From positions 227,793-291,792 of the forward strand of contig CANQBM010000002.1 in the NCBI GenBank assembly GCA_947589575.1: a DNA stretch of 64,000 nucleotides. The letters run 5' to 3'. The notes beneath the pieces were generated by a model. It worked only from the letters and a program-made list of their open reading frames with translations, was not told where the DNA came from and did no database searches. Positions 44,728 to 55,893 of this stretch are shown here, in pieces. Every line of letters starts with the position of its first letter. Positions within the stretch are counted from its first letter, which is position 1. A program made the position numbers and the translations under genes. The DNA is from an uncultured Clostridia bacterium (GTDB lineage Bacteria > Bacillota > Clostridia > Oscillospirales > Acutalibacteraceae).

Positions 44728-45945
44728 TTATTTTTTATATGCTTTTTTAATTCTTTCGATTGCCTCAACCGTCTTTTCGGCATTGCCGAAAGATGTCAGA
44801 CGGAAGTATCCCTCGCCTGCAGGACCGAAACCTGAGCCGGGAGTTCCTACAACCTGACACTTTTCAAGCAGCTCGTCAAAGAATTCCCACGATGTATAGC
44901 CCTGCGGAACTTTAAGCCATACATAAGGTGAATTTACTCCGCCGTAGCATTCAAAGCCCGCGTCGCAGAGGCCGTCATAAATAACCCTTGCATTTTTTTG
45001 GTAATATGACAGAATCTCCTTAATCTGCTTTTGTCCCTCTTCTGTATATACAGCCTCGGCGGCTCTTTGAGTAATGTAAGACACACCGTTGAATTTTGTT
45101 GCCTGACGGCGCGCCCACATAGGATTAAGGCTTGTACCGTTAAACTTTAAATCTTTAGGCACTACTGTATATCCGCATCTCATTCCTGTAAAACCAGCCG
45201 TTTTTGAAAAGGAGCGGAGCTCGATTGCGCAGGTCTTAGCACCTTCAATTTCATAAATTGACCTTGGAATATTCTCCTCAACAACAAACGCTTCATATGC
45301 GGAATCAAAAAGAATAAGTGAATTATGCTTGTTGGCAAAATCAACCCATTTCTTGAGCTGTTCCCTGTTTGCGACCATTCCCGTAGGATTGTTTGGGAAA
45401 CAAAGATAAATAACATCCGGAATCTCCGAAGGTATGTCGGGAGTGAAATTATTTTCGGCAGTACACGGCATATAGATAATGTTTGACCATAAGCCGTCAG
45501 CGTTTTTCTCACCGCTCCTGCCCGCCATAACATTTGTATCAACATATACAGGATAAACAGGGTCGCAAATGGCTACCTTGTTATCCACGGAAAAAATATC
45601 CCCAATATTACCGCAGTCGGATTTTGCGCCGTCTGAAAGGAAAATTTCATCCTTGGAAATATCAATTCCCCTGTCTGCATAATCGTGCTTTTGAATAGCA
45701 TCAAGGATAAAATCATATCCGTACTCCGGAGGGTATCCTCTGAACGTATCCTCATTTGCCATCTCATCAACAGCCTTGTGCATTGCTTCAATAACAACGG
45801 GAGCGAGCGGCTTTGTTACATCACCGATTGAAAGGCGGATTACATCTGCTTCAGGGTGAGCCGCCTGATACTCGCGCTGCTTTTTAGCAACGGTTGAGAA
45901 AAGATAACTTGACTCGATTTTTAAAAAGTTTTCGTTAATTTTCAT
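44728..45945 (-). CDS. dapL: LL-diaminopimelate aminotransferase
   Basis: 405 residues. PLP fold-type I enzyme converting tetrahydrodipicolinate directly to LL-DAP, bypassing the acyl branches. [30 protein letters not shown] and [16 protein letters not shown] (PLP lysine in SFSKTAG, residue ~237) are visible. DapL identifies the DAP aminotransferase lysine pathway seen in Clostridia, plants and Chlamydia. Next to dapF, its product's epimerase. Confidence 0.93.
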   Translation of the reverse strand: MKINENFLKIESSYLFSTVAKKQREYQAAHPEADVIRLSIGDVTKPLAPVVIEAMHKAVDEMANEDTFRGYPPEYGYDFILDAIQKHDYADRGIDISKDEIFLSDGAKSDCGNIGDIFSVDNKVAICDPVYPVYVDTNVMAGRSGEKNADGLWSNIIYMPCTAENNFTPDIPSEIPDVIYLCFPNNPTGMVANREQLKKWVDFANKHNSLILFDSAYEAFVVEENIPRSIYEIEGAKTCAIELRSFSKTAGFTGMRCGYTVVPKDLKFNGTSLNPMWARRQATKFNGVSYITQRAAEAVYTEEGQKQIKEILSYYQKNARVIYDGLCDAGFECYGGVNSPYVWLKVPQGYTSWEFFDELLEKCQVVGTPGSGFGPAGEGYFRLTSFGNAEKTVEAIERIKKAYKK

Positions 45946-45968
45946 ATATTTTAAACCTCCATTTGTTT

Positions 45969-46811
45969 TTAAATATCAATATCACCTGTGAAAACATATG
46001 TTGCAGGTCCACTCATAAAAACGCTTTCCTCTTCGTTTCCGCTCCAGCTTATATCCAAATCGCCGCCTAAAAGGTGAACGGTTACATCATTGTCAACAAG
46101 ACCGTTTAATACAGCCGCCACAACGGTTGCACAGGTTCCAGTGCCGCAGGCAAGCGTTTCGCCGGTTCCCCTTTCATAAACACGCATTTCAATGTTTTTT
46201 CTGTCAATAACCCTTGCGAACTCAGCGTTTACTCTGTCGGGAAAAATCCCGGTATTGCTCTCAAACAGAGCGCCATAATAATTCAAATCAAAATCCTTCG
46301 GGCTTTCGTCAATAAACATTACCGCGTGTGGATTTCCCATTGATACACAAGTCATTGTAAACTCTCTGCCGCCGACATTAACCTTTTCATTTATTGCTCT
46401 TTCACCGGCGCAGATAACAGGTATAAGTTTTGCGTCAAGAACGGGCTTACCCATATCTACCCTTGCGCTTACCGCCTTACCGTTTTCAACCGTAATATCA
46501 ATATATTTAACCGCGCCCATTGATTCAATGGAAATTGAGGTTTTGTCAGTCAGTTTGTTATCGTAAACATATTTTGCAACACAGCGTATACCGTTTCCGC
46601 ACATAGCGCCGCGGCTGCCGTCGGGATTATACATCACCATTTCAAAATCAGCGTTAGTTCCTTTTTTGATTAAGATAATACCGTCACCGCCTATGCCGAA
46701 ATGACGGTCTGATAAAAACTTTGCGGCGGCTTTCTCATCCTTTATATTTTCCTTAGTGCAGTCGATGTATATATAGTCGTTGCCGCAGCCGTGCATTTTT
46801 GTAAACTTCAT
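45969..46811 (-). CDS. dapF: Diaminopimelate epimerase
   Basis: 280 residues. [13 protein letters not shown] start, first catalytic cysteine in [16 protein letters not shown] near residue 80 and the second in [17 protein letters not shown] near 220. Interconverts LL- and meso-DAP for lysine and peptidoglycan. Between the ANTAR regulator and dapL in one operon. Confidence 0.95.
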   Translation of the reverse strand: MKFTKMHGCGNDYIYIDCTKENIKDEKAAAKFLSDRHFGIGGDGIILIKKGTNADFEMVMYNPDGSRGAMCGNGIRCVAKYVYDNKLTDKTSISIESMGAVKYIDITVENGKAVSARVDMGKPVLDAKLIPVICAGERAINEKVNVGGREFTMTCVSMGNPHAVMFIDESPKDFDLNYYGALFESNTGIFPDRVNAEFARVIDRKNIEMRVYERGTGETLACGTGTCATVVAAVLNGLVDNDVTVHLLGGDLDISWSGNEEESVFMSGPATYVFTGDIDI

Positions 46812-46830
46812 AAAATATCACCTTAATCAT

Positions 46831-47349
46831 TTATTCAGTAAAATCATTGATTATCTCTTTAGCCAAATCAACTAATTTTTTCCCTGTACGCATACTTTCC
46901 TTTTGAAGGTATTTATGCGCCTGGCTTTCCGAAATGTCTCCGCTGTTCATCAAAACCAGCTTTGCGTTTGATATTATCTCGTTGTCATCTTTATTTCGCT
47001 GAGTAAAAGCAGACCGTGTGCTTACAAGAATTGATACCGTTTGCAAAAATTCATCTTTATGTATAGGCAGAGGCATATTGATAAGATTGCCCATATACTC
47101 TTCCCTGCCGTTTTTTGATAACGCAACAACGTCAAAACCCGCAGGCAGATTTTCCGCAAGAGCGCCCGCTCCCATATCGCTTAAAATTGACGCGCAAACA
47201 ACAATCCCCTCGCGCAGGTTATGTGCAATTCTTAAAACACTTGATCCCGTTGCGCATATAAACGAAACATGGAAACCTTCACCTTCGAGGAGCGAGCGCA
47301 GCTGTAATGCCGCATCTTTACTTGGATATGCAATAATTATATCCTTCAT
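46831..47349 (-). CDS. ANTAR-domain RNA-binding regulator with pseudo-receiver
   Basis: 172 residues. The N-terminal ~120 residues resemble a receiver-like domain (KDIIIAYPSKDAALQLRSLLEGEGF) but lack a clear phosphoacceptor aspartate, so it is probably not phosphorylated. The C-terminal ~55 residues (AKLVLMNSGDISESQAHKYLQKESMRTGKKLVDLAKEII) are an ANTAR domain, which binds tandem hairpins in nascent RNA and prevents termination. First gene of the dap-pur operon; its own targets are not visible in this window. Confidence 0.85.
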   Translation of the reverse strand: MKDIIIAYPSKDAALQLRSLLEGEGFHVSFICATGSSVLRIAHNLREGIVVCASILSDMGAGALAENLPAGFDVVALSKNGREEYMGNLINMPLPIHKDEFLQTVSILVSTRSAFTQRNKDDNEIISNAKLVLMNSGDISESQAHKYLQKESMRTGKKLVDLAKEIINDFTE

Positions 47350-47514
47350 AAACTCCCCACCTCATTAATATGCTTATTATATCATATGTATATCAATGTA
47401 TTCAATACCAAAATATCCTTATTTTTACTGTTTTAAATTGGACACTATTGCAACATTTTGTACATAAAACGGGAATAATTTTTATTTTTTTGTAACAAAC
47501 TAACCAAAAACGGC

Positions 47515-47543
47515 TTGATTAATTTATACAAAGGTGTTATTAT
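47515..47543 (+). promoter_or_regulatory. Promoter of the glgBCDA operon
   Basis: TTGATT (47515-47520), 17 bases, TATTAT (47538-47543). The start site near 47550 rules out earlier in-frame codons of glgB. Confidence 0.5.
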
Positions 47544-47607
47544 TATGTTGAATACTGTATTTGGTAAAAAATTTGGTAAAAATAAACATCCTCAGAGGAG
47601 ATACAAA

Positions 47608-49500
47608 ATGTCTAATCTAAAACACGAATATGAGTTTCCGCTCTATCTTTTTCACAGCGGCAAGAATTATAAAGCATATGAATTCTTCGGCTGTCATAAA
47701 ATAAAAGATGACAGATTTGTTTTCAGGGTTTGGGCGCCTCATGCTGTCAGCGTTTCCGTAGTCGGCGATTTCAACGGCTGGAATGAAAGCAAAAATGTTA
47801 TGACGCAAATATCTCAGGGAATATGGGAGACGGAAATTGACAATGTTTCTGTTTTTGACTGTTATAAATATGCAATAAAAACAAAAAGCGGTATAACGAA
47901 TATGAAAGCTGACCCGTATGCCTTTCACGCTGAAACAAGACCCGGAACAGCGTCAAAGGTTTACGGTGACATTGAATACAAGTGGAAAGACAAAAAATGG
48001 TATGAGGTATCAAAAGCAGGCAATATACTCGAAAAACCTGTCAACATTTATGAAATTCATTTCGGCTCATGGAAACAGCACGAAAACGGCGACTTTCTTT
48101 CCTACAGGCAGATGGCTGAAGAGCTTGTACCGTACGTTCAGGATATGGGATACACTCATGTAGAAATGATGCCTATTATGGAATATCCGTTTGACGGCTC
48201 TTGGGGGTATCAGGTAACAGGCTACTTTTCCCCGACCTCACGCTATGGTACGCCGGAGGATTTAATGTATTTTGTTGAAACCTGCCATAAAGCCGGAATA
48301 GGCGTTATACTTGACTGGGTACCCGCTCATTTTCCTAAAGACGCTTACGGCCTTTATGAGTTTGACGGAGAATGTACCTATGAATATTCGGATTTAAAAA
48401 AGGGCGAACACAAGGAATGGGGAACAAGAGTTTTTGACTACGGCAAAAACGAGGTGAAATCATTTCTTATTTCATCCGCGATGTACTGGGTTGATAAATT
48501 CCATTTTGACGGAATCCGTGTTGACGCGGTTGCGTCAATGCTCTACCTTGACTATGGAAGAAACGACGGAGAATGGACGGCTAACAAATACGGCGGACGG
48601 GAAAATCTTGAGGCGGTTGAATTTTTTAAGGAACTTAACAGTGCAATGTTCACCGAACATCCTGATGTGATGATGATTGCGGAAGAATCAACAGCGTGGC
48701 CGATGATAACAATGCCGCCCGATATCGGCGGTCTCGGTTTCAATTTCAAATGGAATATGGGCTGGATGAACGATATGCTTCGTTATACGTCTATGGACCC
48801 TCTTTTCAGAAAAGGAAACCACAGCTGCATAACTTTCAGCTTTTTCTACGCTTTCAGCGAAAATTTCATTTTGCCTATAAGTCATGACGAAGTTGTTCAC
48901 GGCAAAGCAAGTCTTATTAATAAAATGCCGGGCGATTATGATATGAAGTTTGACGGTATGCGTCTTTTCCTTGCATATATGTTTGCCCATCCCGGCAAAA
49001 AGCTTCTGTTTATGGGAAGTGAATTCGGTCAGTTCATTGAATGGAATTACAAACAGGGACTTGACTGGCTTCTTCTTGATTATGAAAAGCACAGGCAACT
49101 TCAGAGCTTTACGAGGGAGCTTAACCGCTTTTATAAAAACACCCCTGCTCTGTGGGAAATTGATTACAGCTGGGAGGGATTCCAGTGGATTTCAAGTGAT
49201 GATAATGCAAATTCCATTATAGCATTCAGGAGAATCGACAAAAAGGGAAACGAAATTATTGCTATATTTAATTTCACGCCTAACAGCTTTAACGAGTACA
49301 GAATAGGCGTACCCGAAAATGAAACATATAAGGTTATAATGGACACGTCACTTGAAAGATACGGCGGAAAAAAGGCACGCATATCGGGAACTTATAAATC
49401 AAAAAAAATCCCTATGCACAATCTGCAATACAGCATAGGAGTAAAGCTGAACGGTCTTTCGGCTATATATCTTGAAAAAAAGCAAGCAAAAAAGAAATAA
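47608..49500 (+). CDS. glgB: 1,4-alpha-glucan branching enzyme
   Basis: 630 residues from ATG 47608 (AGAGGAG seven bases upstream). N-terminal CBM48 ([21 protein letters not shown] near residue 40), then a GH13 barrel: [46 protein letters not shown] with the nucleophile Asp, [10 protein letters not shown] with the acid Glu and [12 protein letters not shown]. Introduces alpha-1,6 branches in glycogen. First of four glg genes transcribed together. Confidence 0.95.
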   Translation: MSNLKHEYEFPLYLFHSGKNYKAYEFFGCHKIKDDRFVFRVWAPHAVSVSVVGDFNGWNESKNVMTQISQGIWETEIDNVSVFDCYKYAIKTKSGITNMKADPYAFHAETRPGTASKVYGDIEYKWKDKKWYEVSKAGNILEKPVNIYEIHFGSWKQHENGDFLSYRQMAEELVPYVQDMGYTHVEMMPIMEYPFDGSWGYQVTGYFSPTSRYGTPEDLMYFVETCHKAGIGVILDWVPAHFPKDAYGLYEFDGECTYEYSDLKKGEHKEWGTRVFDYGKNEVKSFLISSAMYWVDKFHFDGIRVDAVASMLYLDYGRNDGEWTANKYGGRENLEAVEFFKELNSAMFTEHPDVMMIAEESTAWPMITMPPDIGGLGFNFKWNMGWMNDMLRYTSMDPLFRKGNHSCITFSFFYAFSENFILPISHDEVVHGKASLINKMPGDYDMKFDGMRLFLAYMFAHPGKKLLFMGSEFGQFIEWNYKQGLDWLLLDYEKHRQLQSFTRELNRFYKNTPALWEIDYSWEGFQWISSDDNANSIIAFRRIDKKGNEIIAIFNFTPNSFNEYRIGVPENETYKVIMDTSLERYGGKKARISGTYKSKKIPMHNLQYSIGVKLNGLSAIYLEKKQAKKK

Positions 49501-49518
49501 TGATTAAGGAGATAAAAA

Positions 49519-50727
49519 ATGGCACACAAATCAAATGTAGTTGCAATGCTGCTTGCAGGCGGACAGGGGAGCCGTCTGGGTGTATTAACAAAAAACATTG
49601 CTAAACCCGCAGTACCGTACGGCGGCAACTACAGAATTATTGACTTCCCACTGTCAAACTGTGTAAACAGCGGCATTTACACCGTAGGCGTTTTAACACA
49701 GTATCAACCGCTTGAGCTGAACGACTATTTAGGAAACGGACAGCCTTGGGATCTTGACAGACAGAACGGCGGTATCCACGTTTTGTCGCCATATGAGGCA
49801 ATCGGTGGAGCGGAATGGTACAAAGGAACCGCAAACGCTATTTATCAGAATATCAATTTTATTGAAAAATATGATCCCGAATATGTTGTTATCCTTTCAG
49901 GCGATCACATCTATAAGATGAATTATGCCAAAATGGTTGACTTTCATAAAAAAAATAACGCAGCCTGCACAATAGCTGTGCTTGAGGTTCCGTGGGAGGA
50001 GGCTTCGCGTTTCGGTATTCTTGCAACTAAGGACAATGATGAAATCTATGAATTTGCCGAAAAACCGTCAAAGCCTAAAAGCAACAAAGCCTCAATGGGT
50101 GTTTACGTTTTCAGCTGGGATAAATTAAAGCAGTATCTTATTCAGGATGAAAATACCGAAGGCTCATCAAACGACTTCGGTAAAAATATCATTCCCACTA
50201 TGCTTGACGCCGGCGAGAGAATGTTTGCATTCCCGTTCAAGGGTTACTGGAAGGACGTCGGTACAATAGACTCTCTGTGGGAGGCTAACCTTGACATTAT
50301 TAATCCAAATGTTGACCTTGATTTAAGCGATACAAGCTGGCGAATTTATTCAAGAAATCCCATGGCGCCGCCTCACTATATCGGCAAAAAAGCGGTGGTT
50401 GAAAATTCGTCTATCAGCGAAGGCTGTGAGATTGAGGGCAATGTCGACTACAGCGTAATATCATCAAATGTAACTATTGAAGAAGATGCCGATGTAAGAT
50501 ACAGCGTTATTATGCCTGGCGCGGTTATCAAAAAAGGCGCTAAGGTATACTATTCAATTATAGCCGAAAACGCAGTAATTGAAGAGGACGCAAAAATCGG
50601 TGAAATTCCGGAAAATCTTGAAAATCCCGAGGCTTGGGGTATACCTGTTATCGGCGCGGGCGCCACAATAACAAAGGGCAAATATATTGAACCCGGCGTA
50701 ATGATTAAATCAGGAGAGGAGGTATAA
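49519..50727 (+). CDS. glgC: Glucose-1-phosphate adenylyltransferase
   Basis: 402 residues. Nucleotidyltransferase domain starting [56 protein letters not shown], then a C-terminal left-handed beta-helix with hexapeptide repeats ([24 protein letters not shown]). Makes ADP-glucose from glucose-1-phosphate and ATP. Acts with the GlgD paralogue encoded next. Confidence 0.96.
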   Translation: MAHKSNVVAMLLAGGQGSRLGVLTKNIAKPAVPYGGNYRIIDFPLSNCVNSGIYTVGVLTQYQPLELNDYLGNGQPWDLDRQNGGIHVLSPYEAIGGAEWYKGTANAIYQNINFIEKYDPEYVVILSGDHIYKMNYAKMVDFHKKNNAACTIAVLEVPWEEASRFGILATKDNDEIYEFAEKPSKPKSNKASMGVYVFSWDKLKQYLIQDENTEGSSNDFGKNIIPTMLDAGERMFAFPFKGYWKDVGTIDSLWEANLDIINPNVDLDLSDTSWRIYSRNPMAPPHYIGKKAVVENSSISEGCEIEGNVDYSVISSNVTIEEDADVRYSVIMPGAVIKKGAKVYYSIIAENAVIEEDAKIGEIPENLENPEAWGIPVIGAGATITKGKYIEPGVMIKSGEEV

Positions 50728-50731
50728 GTCA

Positions 50732-51850
50732 ATGAATGGTAAAAAGGTTTTGGGTATAGTATTCGCTAATATACACGAAGAGGCTTTGGACTCACTTACT
50801 GCTACGAGGACAATGGGCTCCGTCCCTTTCTGCTCACGGTATCGTTTGATTGACTTCCCTCTCTCAAACATGGTGGAAAGCGGAGTTGCAAAAATCGGCG
50901 TTGTCACAAACTCGAATTTCCAGTCGCTTATGGACCATGTAGGCACAGGCAAACCATGGGATTTAAGCAGAAAAACAGACGGGCTCTATCTCCTTCCGCC
51001 TTTTTCGGTCGGCAGTGCAAATATGTGGGGCAACAGGATTGACGCAATCTACGGAAATTTGAATTTCCTCCAGCAGTCAAATCAGACGTATGTTCTTATG
51101 TCTGACTGCAACCATATTCTTTCAGTCGACTATACTAATCTCTTTAATGCTCATGAGGAGAGCGGCGCGGATATAACAATTCTCGGTGTAAAAGGTAAAA
51201 TGCCCGAAAATATCGGTTCTGTCCTAACATTTGATAAGATTGAAGACAACGGCAGAATTACCGAAATGAGCCTTGACAGAAAAACCGACGAAGATGTTTT
51301 TTACTCATGTAATATAATGATTATGAAAAAATATCTTCTTGAAACTCTTATTACAAACGCTCATTCAAAAAATGAAATTTCATATCAAAGAAATATCATA
51401 ATGTCAAATATAAACAATCTTAAAATTCACGCCTTTGACGCAACCGACAGCTTTGTAGGCACGGTCGATTCAGTCAAGAGTTACTATGATATTTCAATGT
51501 CCCTCCTTGAAAAAGAAAACAGGAAAAAGCTGTTCAACCGCCCTATTTCAACAAAAGAGCGTGACGATATGCCGACAATTTACGGTCCTGATTCATCTCT
51601 TAAAAATTCTCTTGTTGCGGACGGCTGTATAATTGAAGGAAAAGTAGAAAACTGCATTATATTTAAAGGAGTTAAAATCGGCAGGGATACTGAAATTAAA
51701 AATTCAATTCTTATGCAGGACACAGTTGTTGGTAACAATGCGAAAATAAGCTGTGTAATAGCGGATAAAAATGTAAATATTAAGGACGGTGCCGAGCTTT
51801 CGGGCGCTGACACCTTCCCTATATGCTTAATTAAAAATACAAGAATATAG
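50732..51850 (+). CDS. glgD: ADP-glucose pyrophosphorylase regulatory subunit GlgD
   Basis: 372 residues, diverged paralogue of GlgC. The loop that reads LAGGxGxRL in GlgC is FANIHEEALDSLTATRT here, so the catalytic glycine-rich motif is lost. SRYRLIDFPLSNMVESGV and a C-terminal beta-helix remain. In Firmicutes GlgD has little activity alone and forms the regulated GlgC/GlgD complex. Four bases after glgC. Confidence 0.93.
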   Translation: MNGKKVLGIVFANIHEEALDSLTATRTMGSVPFCSRYRLIDFPLSNMVESGVAKIGVVTNSNFQSLMDHVGTGKPWDLSRKTDGLYLLPPFSVGSANMWGNRIDAIYGNLNFLQQSNQTYVLMSDCNHILSVDYTNLFNAHEESGADITILGVKGKMPENIGSVLTFDKIEDNGRITEMSLDRKTDEDVFYSCNIMIMKKYLLETLITNAHSKNEISYQRNIIMSNINNLKIHAFDATDSFVGTVDSVKSYYDISMSLLEKENRKKLFNRPISTKERDDMPTIYGPDSSLKNSLVADGCIIEGKVENCIIFKGVKIGRDTEIKNSILMQDTVVGNNAKISCVIADKNVNIKDGAELSGADTFPICLIKNTRI

Positions 51851-51860
51851 GAGGCAGAAT

Positions 51861-53279
51861 ATGAAAGTATTATATGTTGCGTCTGAGGCGCTTCCGTTTA
51901 TGGCGTCGGGCGGGCTTGGTGACGTTGCCGGTTCATTACCTGTCGCTCTGAGGAAAAGACTTATCGGCTGCCGTGTTGTTATGCCGCTTTATGACAGCAT
52001 TAAGCAGGAATATAAGGATAAGATGAAATTTATTACATCCATTTCCGTTCCTGTTTCATGGAGAAGACAGTATTGCGGAATTTTCGAGGCAAAGGCAAAC
52101 GGAGTAATTTACTATTTTCTTGACAATCAGTATTATTTCAAACGTGACGGAATTTATGGCCATTATGACGACGCGGAGCGTTTTGCTTTTTTTGCGAGAG
52201 CCGCGCTTGAAATTATCCCCGCAATTGACTGGAAACCCGATATAATTCACTGTAATGACTGGCAGAGCGCGCTTACACCGCTTTATTATACCTGCTATTA
52301 CGCAAACAGAATGGGATTTGAAAATATCAAAACCGTATTCACTATTCACAATATTCAGTATCAGGGCAAATACGGCGACGAACTTTTGAATGATGTATTA
52401 GGTATTGCTCCTGAAAACAATAATCTTATACTCTATGACGGACTTGTTAATTTTATGAAGGCGGGCATTGAGTGCGCAAATAAGGTTACAACCGTATCTC
52501 CAACTTATGCAAAGGAAATTCTTGACCCGTGGTTCAGCCACGGTCTTGACCCTATTCTCAACCAGCGCAGCTGGAAACTCTGCGGAATATTAAACGGTAT
52601 TGACGTTGAAGGATATAACCCCGAAACAGATAAGGATATATGGGCAAACTACAGCTCGGAGAATTTTACAAACAAAGCTAAAAATAAAGAAGAGCTCCAA
52701 AAAATGATGGGGCTTAATGTGGATGCGAATGTTCCTGTTATAGGTATCGTTACACGTCTTGTAGGTCATAAGGGCGTTGACCTTATGAAAGAGGTGCTTG
52801 AAAAGAGCCTTTGCGAGCGTAATCTTCAGTATGTTATGCTTGGCAGCGGAGAGTGGCAGTATGAAAACTTCTTCCGCTATCTGCACGACAAATATCCTGA
52901 TAAGGTCGGCATTACCATCGGTTTTGTTCCCGACCTTGCGAGAAAAATTTACGCCGGAGCGGATATGTTCCTGATGCCAAGTAAATCGGAGCCGTGCGGC
53001 CTTTCTCAAATGGTTGCGCTTAGATACGGCACCCTCCCCATTGTACGAGAAACAGGTGGACTTAAGGATTCAATAACCGACTGCGGAGACGGTGAGGGCA
53101 ACGGCTTTACTTTCAAAACATATGACGCGTACGATATGCTCGGCGCGATTTACCGTGCGGACGACGCTTACCATTCGGACGGATGGAGCACACTTGTTAA
53201 ACGCGCGCTTGACTGTGATATGAGCTGGGGCAAAAGCGCAAACGAGTATATTAAAATGTACCGCGCACTTCTTAAATAA
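51861..53279 (+). CDS. glgA: Glycogen synthase (ADP-glucose)
   Basis: 472 residues. GT5 family: MKVLYVASEALPFMASGGLGDVAGSLP at the N-terminus has the KxGGLG-like ADP-glucose loop (here SGGLGDV), DIIHCNDWQSALTPLY, VFTIHNIQYQGKY and the C-terminal PSKSEPCGLSQMVALRYGTLPIV. Extends glycogen with ADP-glucose made by GlgC/GlgD. Ten bases after glgD; last gene of the operon. Confidence 0.96.
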   Translation: MKVLYVASEALPFMASGGLGDVAGSLPVALRKRLIGCRVVMPLYDSIKQEYKDKMKFITSISVPVSWRRQYCGIFEAKANGVIYYFLDNQYYFKRDGIYGHYDDAERFAFFARAALEIIPAIDWKPDIIHCNDWQSALTPLYYTCYYANRMGFENIKTVFTIHNIQYQGKYGDELLNDVLGIAPENNNLILYDGLVNFMKAGIECANKVTTVSPTYAKEILDPWFSHGLDPILNQRSWKLCGILNGIDVEGYNPETDKDIWANYSSENFTNKAKNKEELQKMMGLNVDANVPVIGIVTRLVGHKGVDLMKEVLEKSLCERNLQYVMLGSGEWQYENFFRYLHDKYPDKVGITIGFVPDLARKIYAGADMFLMPSKSEPCGLSQMVALRYGTLPIVRETGGLKDSITDCGDGEGNGFTFKTYDAYDMLGAIYRADDAYHSDGWSTLVKRALDCDMSWGKSANEYIKMYRALLK

Positions 53280-53295
53280 ATACTTATTTATGCAA

Positions 53296-53321
53296 AACGG
53301 GAGACTTTTCAGTCTCCCGTT
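53296..53321. terminator. Terminator between glgA and ogt
   Basis: AACGGGAGACT/AGTCTCCCGTT stem with a 4-base loop; convergent genes on both sides. Confidence 0.7.
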
Positions 53322-53817
53322 AATTCTTACCCTGTCTTTCAAGACTGAGCAGATATTTCTTTTTATCAATACCGCCTGCGTAGCCTGTCAGCCCGCCGTC
53401 AGCGCCGACCACTCTGTGACACGGAATAATGATGCTTATGGGATTATGCCCCACGGCTCCGCCGACAGCCTGTGCGGACGCTCTTTTTCCCGTTTCCTTT
53501 TCTATCCTTTTTGCAATCTCTCCGTAGGTTATTGTTTCGCCGTAAGGAATTTGAGAGAGAATATTCCATACCGCCTGCCTGAAACCACTGCCTTTAGGCT
53601 TAATTTCAAAATCAATTTCAGGATTTTCACCGCTGAAATATTTTTCAAGCCACAGAATCGCTTTTTCAAGAACGGGAATTTTTCGTTTTTCATATTCGCC
53701 ACACAGCGTACTTTTAAAATATTTTTGATTTTCTATCCATAATCCCGTTAAATTCTTGCCGTCTGAGGACAAAAGAATTTTGCCGACCGGCGAGATGTAC
53801 TCAGCCACATAATCCAT
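53320..53817 (-). CDS. ogt: Methylated-DNA--protein-cysteine methyltransferase
   Basis: 165 residues. IPCHRVVGADGGLTGYAGG near residues 130-150 contains the acceptor cysteine (PCHR) and the conserved glycine loop. FRQAVWNILSQIPYGETITYGEIA is the DNA-binding HTH. Removes methyl groups from O6-methylguanine once per molecule. Single gene, convergent with glgA. Confidence 0.94.
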   Translation of the reverse strand: MDYVAEYISPVGKILLSSDGKNLTGLWIENQKYFKSTLCGEYEKRKIPVLEKAILWLEKYFSGENPEIDFEIKPKGSGFRQAVWNILSQIPYGETITYGEIAKRIEKETGKRASAQAVGGAVGHNPISIIIPCHRVVGADGGLTGYAGGIDKKKYLLSLERQGKN

Positions 53818-53861
53818 AAAACCACACCCCTGACCGATATTTTAACACAAATTATTTTTAT

Positions 53862-54794
53862 TTAAAACCACTTTTTCTTTTTGAACCAAAAGTAAAGACA
53901 GAGTACAACAACAGCACAGAGAATAACTACGTAAAGATAGCCATACCTCCAGTGAAGTTCAGGCATAAATTCAAAATTCATACCATACCATCCCACTATC
54001 ACCGTCATCGGAAAAAATATTGTTGTCACTAAGGTAAATATTTTCATTGTATGATTAAGTCTCATATCAAGGTACGCCTGATAAGCGTCCCACAGATGCA
54101 CCACGCTGTCCCTGAGCAAATCAACATTCTCTTTAAGCCTTACGGTTTTATCTGTAAAAATCTGAAAAACTTTCAGGCTGTCTTTGTCAAATATCTCATT
54201 TTTGTTTTCTCTGAGCGCTTCACTCACGTCAATAAGCTGTTCATAATACCCTCTCAGGAACAACAGCTCTTTTTTCATATTAAGAAGCTTCATATTAAAA
54301 TTTCTGTCAGCCTTATTTTTCAGTACGGTTTCTTCAAGTGAGTTTATCTCAAGCTCCGCGTTTTCAAGCGCCTTGTTGTCCCCTGCTATAAGCCCTTCAA
54401 AAAAGGAGCACACAAGCTTTTCAAGAGTTATATTTTCACAGGATATTTTAGAAAGCACTTTCAAAAAAATATCTCTGTTGGAACAACTGCTGTCGGACAC
54501 ATTTACTGCAAGCAGAAGATTTTTTTTAATATAAAGAGCAAAACAACTGTCTCCCTTTATTTTATCGGCATTGACAACATTCACTTTAACAAAACAGTAA
54601 CTGTCATAAACCTCAATGTCGGATGAAAAAAAACTGCTTTTTTCCTTGCATTTTTCAACCGTCTGCATTGAAAAATCAAGATTTCTGTAGATATTTTCAA
54701 GTTCGCTGACACTTATATAACCGAGAGTAAGGATATTGCTGTTAAGGTCATCTGCGCTCACACTCACTACATCATCATCAAATTGATAAAACAT
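53862..54794 (-). CDS. CorA-family magnesium/divalent cation transporter
   Basis: 310 residues from ATG 54794 (TAGGTGGTTTT upstream). A large cytoplasmic N-terminal domain and long helical stalk are followed by two C-terminal membrane helices (residues ~245-300). The pore signature YGMNFEFMPE lies in the loop between them. CorA forms pentamers that import Mg2+. Divergent from the PfkB gene. Confidence 0.92.
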   Translation of the reverse strand: MFYQFDDDVVSVSADDLNSNILTLGYISVSELENIYRNLDFSMQTVEKCKEKSSFFSSDIEVYDSYCFVKVNVVNADKIKGDSCFALYIKKNLLLAVNVSDSSCSNRDIFLKVLSKISCENITLEKLVCSFFEGLIAGDNKALENAELEINSLEETVLKNKADRNFNMKLLNMKKELLFLRGYYEQLIDVSEALRENKNEIFDKDSLKVFQIFTDKTVRLKENVDLLRDSVVHLWDAYQAYLDMRLNHTMKIFTLVTTIFFPMTVIVGWYGMNFEFMPELHWRYGYLYVVILCAVVVLCLYFWFKKKKWF

Positions 54795-54949
54795 AAAACC
54801 ACCTAAAATATTTTTTCTGTAAAAAGCTATATTATAAGCGGATTTGTAAAAAATAAATGCAGTTGTGTTATTATATAATAAATAAAATAAAAAATTGACC
54901 GTCATTTAACTTTTAGATATAATAAAAAGTGTTTTTAAGAGGTGTTATA

Positions 54950-55861
54950 ATGATTTATACAGTTACCTTTAATCCGGCGCTCGACTATGTTATGAACGTC
55001 GGCAGACTTCAAACAAAAGACATAAACAGGACTGACAGCGAACAGCTTTATTACGGCGGTAAGGGAATAAACGTATCCGTTATTCTCACACGTCTTGGTA
55101 TTGAAAATACGGCTCTCGGATTTCTTGCAGGTTTTACCGGAAAATATGTAAAGGAATTGCTTGAAAAGGATAATGTCAAAACTGATTTTGTTTACCTTGA
55201 AAGCGGATATACAAGAATCAATGTAAAAATAAGGTCACAGCAGGAATTTGATATTAATGCTAAAGGACCTGAAATAAGCCAGCGGGATATTGACGCCCTT
55301 TTCAAAAAGCTTGATAAATTAAAACCGGGCGATACACTCGTTCTTGCAGGCTCGGCCTCAGGCTCTTTGCCAAACGATATATATGAAAGAATTTTAAAAA
55401 GATTAGATAAAAAAGGCATTGAATTTGCAGTTGACGCCACCGGTAAATTGCTAATGAATGTTCTTAAGTACAAACCTTTTCTTATAAAACCGAACCATTT
55501 GGAGCTTGGTGAAATCTTCTCGGTTGAAATCAAAACGCTTGAAAGCGTTAAAATTTATGCCAAAATGCTTCAGGATATGGGCGCGGGAAATGTACTTGTA
55601 TCACGCGGTAAGGACGGCGCCGTTTTACTTGACGAAAGCGGACAGTTTCATACTATAGGAGTTGTACCGGGAAAAGTAAAGAGAACCGTCGGCTGCGGCG
55701 ATTCAATGGTGGCGGGTTTTCTTGCCGGATATAAAAAAAGCGGGGATTATTCATATGCACTGAAACTCGGTTCTGCCTGTTCAAATGCAACCGCGTTTTC
55801 CGAATCGCTTGCAACAAAAGATGAAATATATAAACTGCTTGAAAACGAATATATAAAATAA
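54950..55861 (+). CDS. PfkB-family sugar kinase, probable 1-phosphofructokinase
   Basis: 303 residues from ATG 54950 (AAGAGGTGTTATA upstream). MIYTVTFNPALDYVMNV is the FruK/LacC start, GGKGINVSVILTRLG near residue 38 is the PfkB signature 1, and VGCGDSMVAGFLAGY near 247 carries the catalytic GxGD. LacC (tagatose-6-phosphate kinase) is the alternative. No fru PTS gene is adjacent, so the substrate is not settled. Confidence 0.85.
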   Translation: MIYTVTFNPALDYVMNVGRLQTKDINRTDSEQLYYGGKGINVSVILTRLGIENTALGFLAGFTGKYVKELLEKDNVKTDFVYLESGYTRINVKIRSQQEFDINAKGPEISQRDIDALFKKLDKLKPGDTLVLAGSASGSLPNDIYERILKRLDKKGIEFAVDATGKLLMNVLKYKPFLIKPNHLELGEIFSVEIKTLESVKIYAKMLQDMGAGNVLVSRGKDGAVLLDESGQFHTIGVVPGKVKRTVGCGDSMVAGFLAGYKKSGDYSYALKLGSACSNATAFSESLATKDEIYKLLENEYIK

Positions 55862-55893
55862 AAATCTCCTGTCTTTACAGACAGGAGATTTTT
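55861..55893. terminator. Bidirectional terminator
   Basis: AAAATCTCCTGTCT/AGACAGGAGATTTTT stem between the convergent PfkB and glycosylase genes. Confidence 0.88.
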
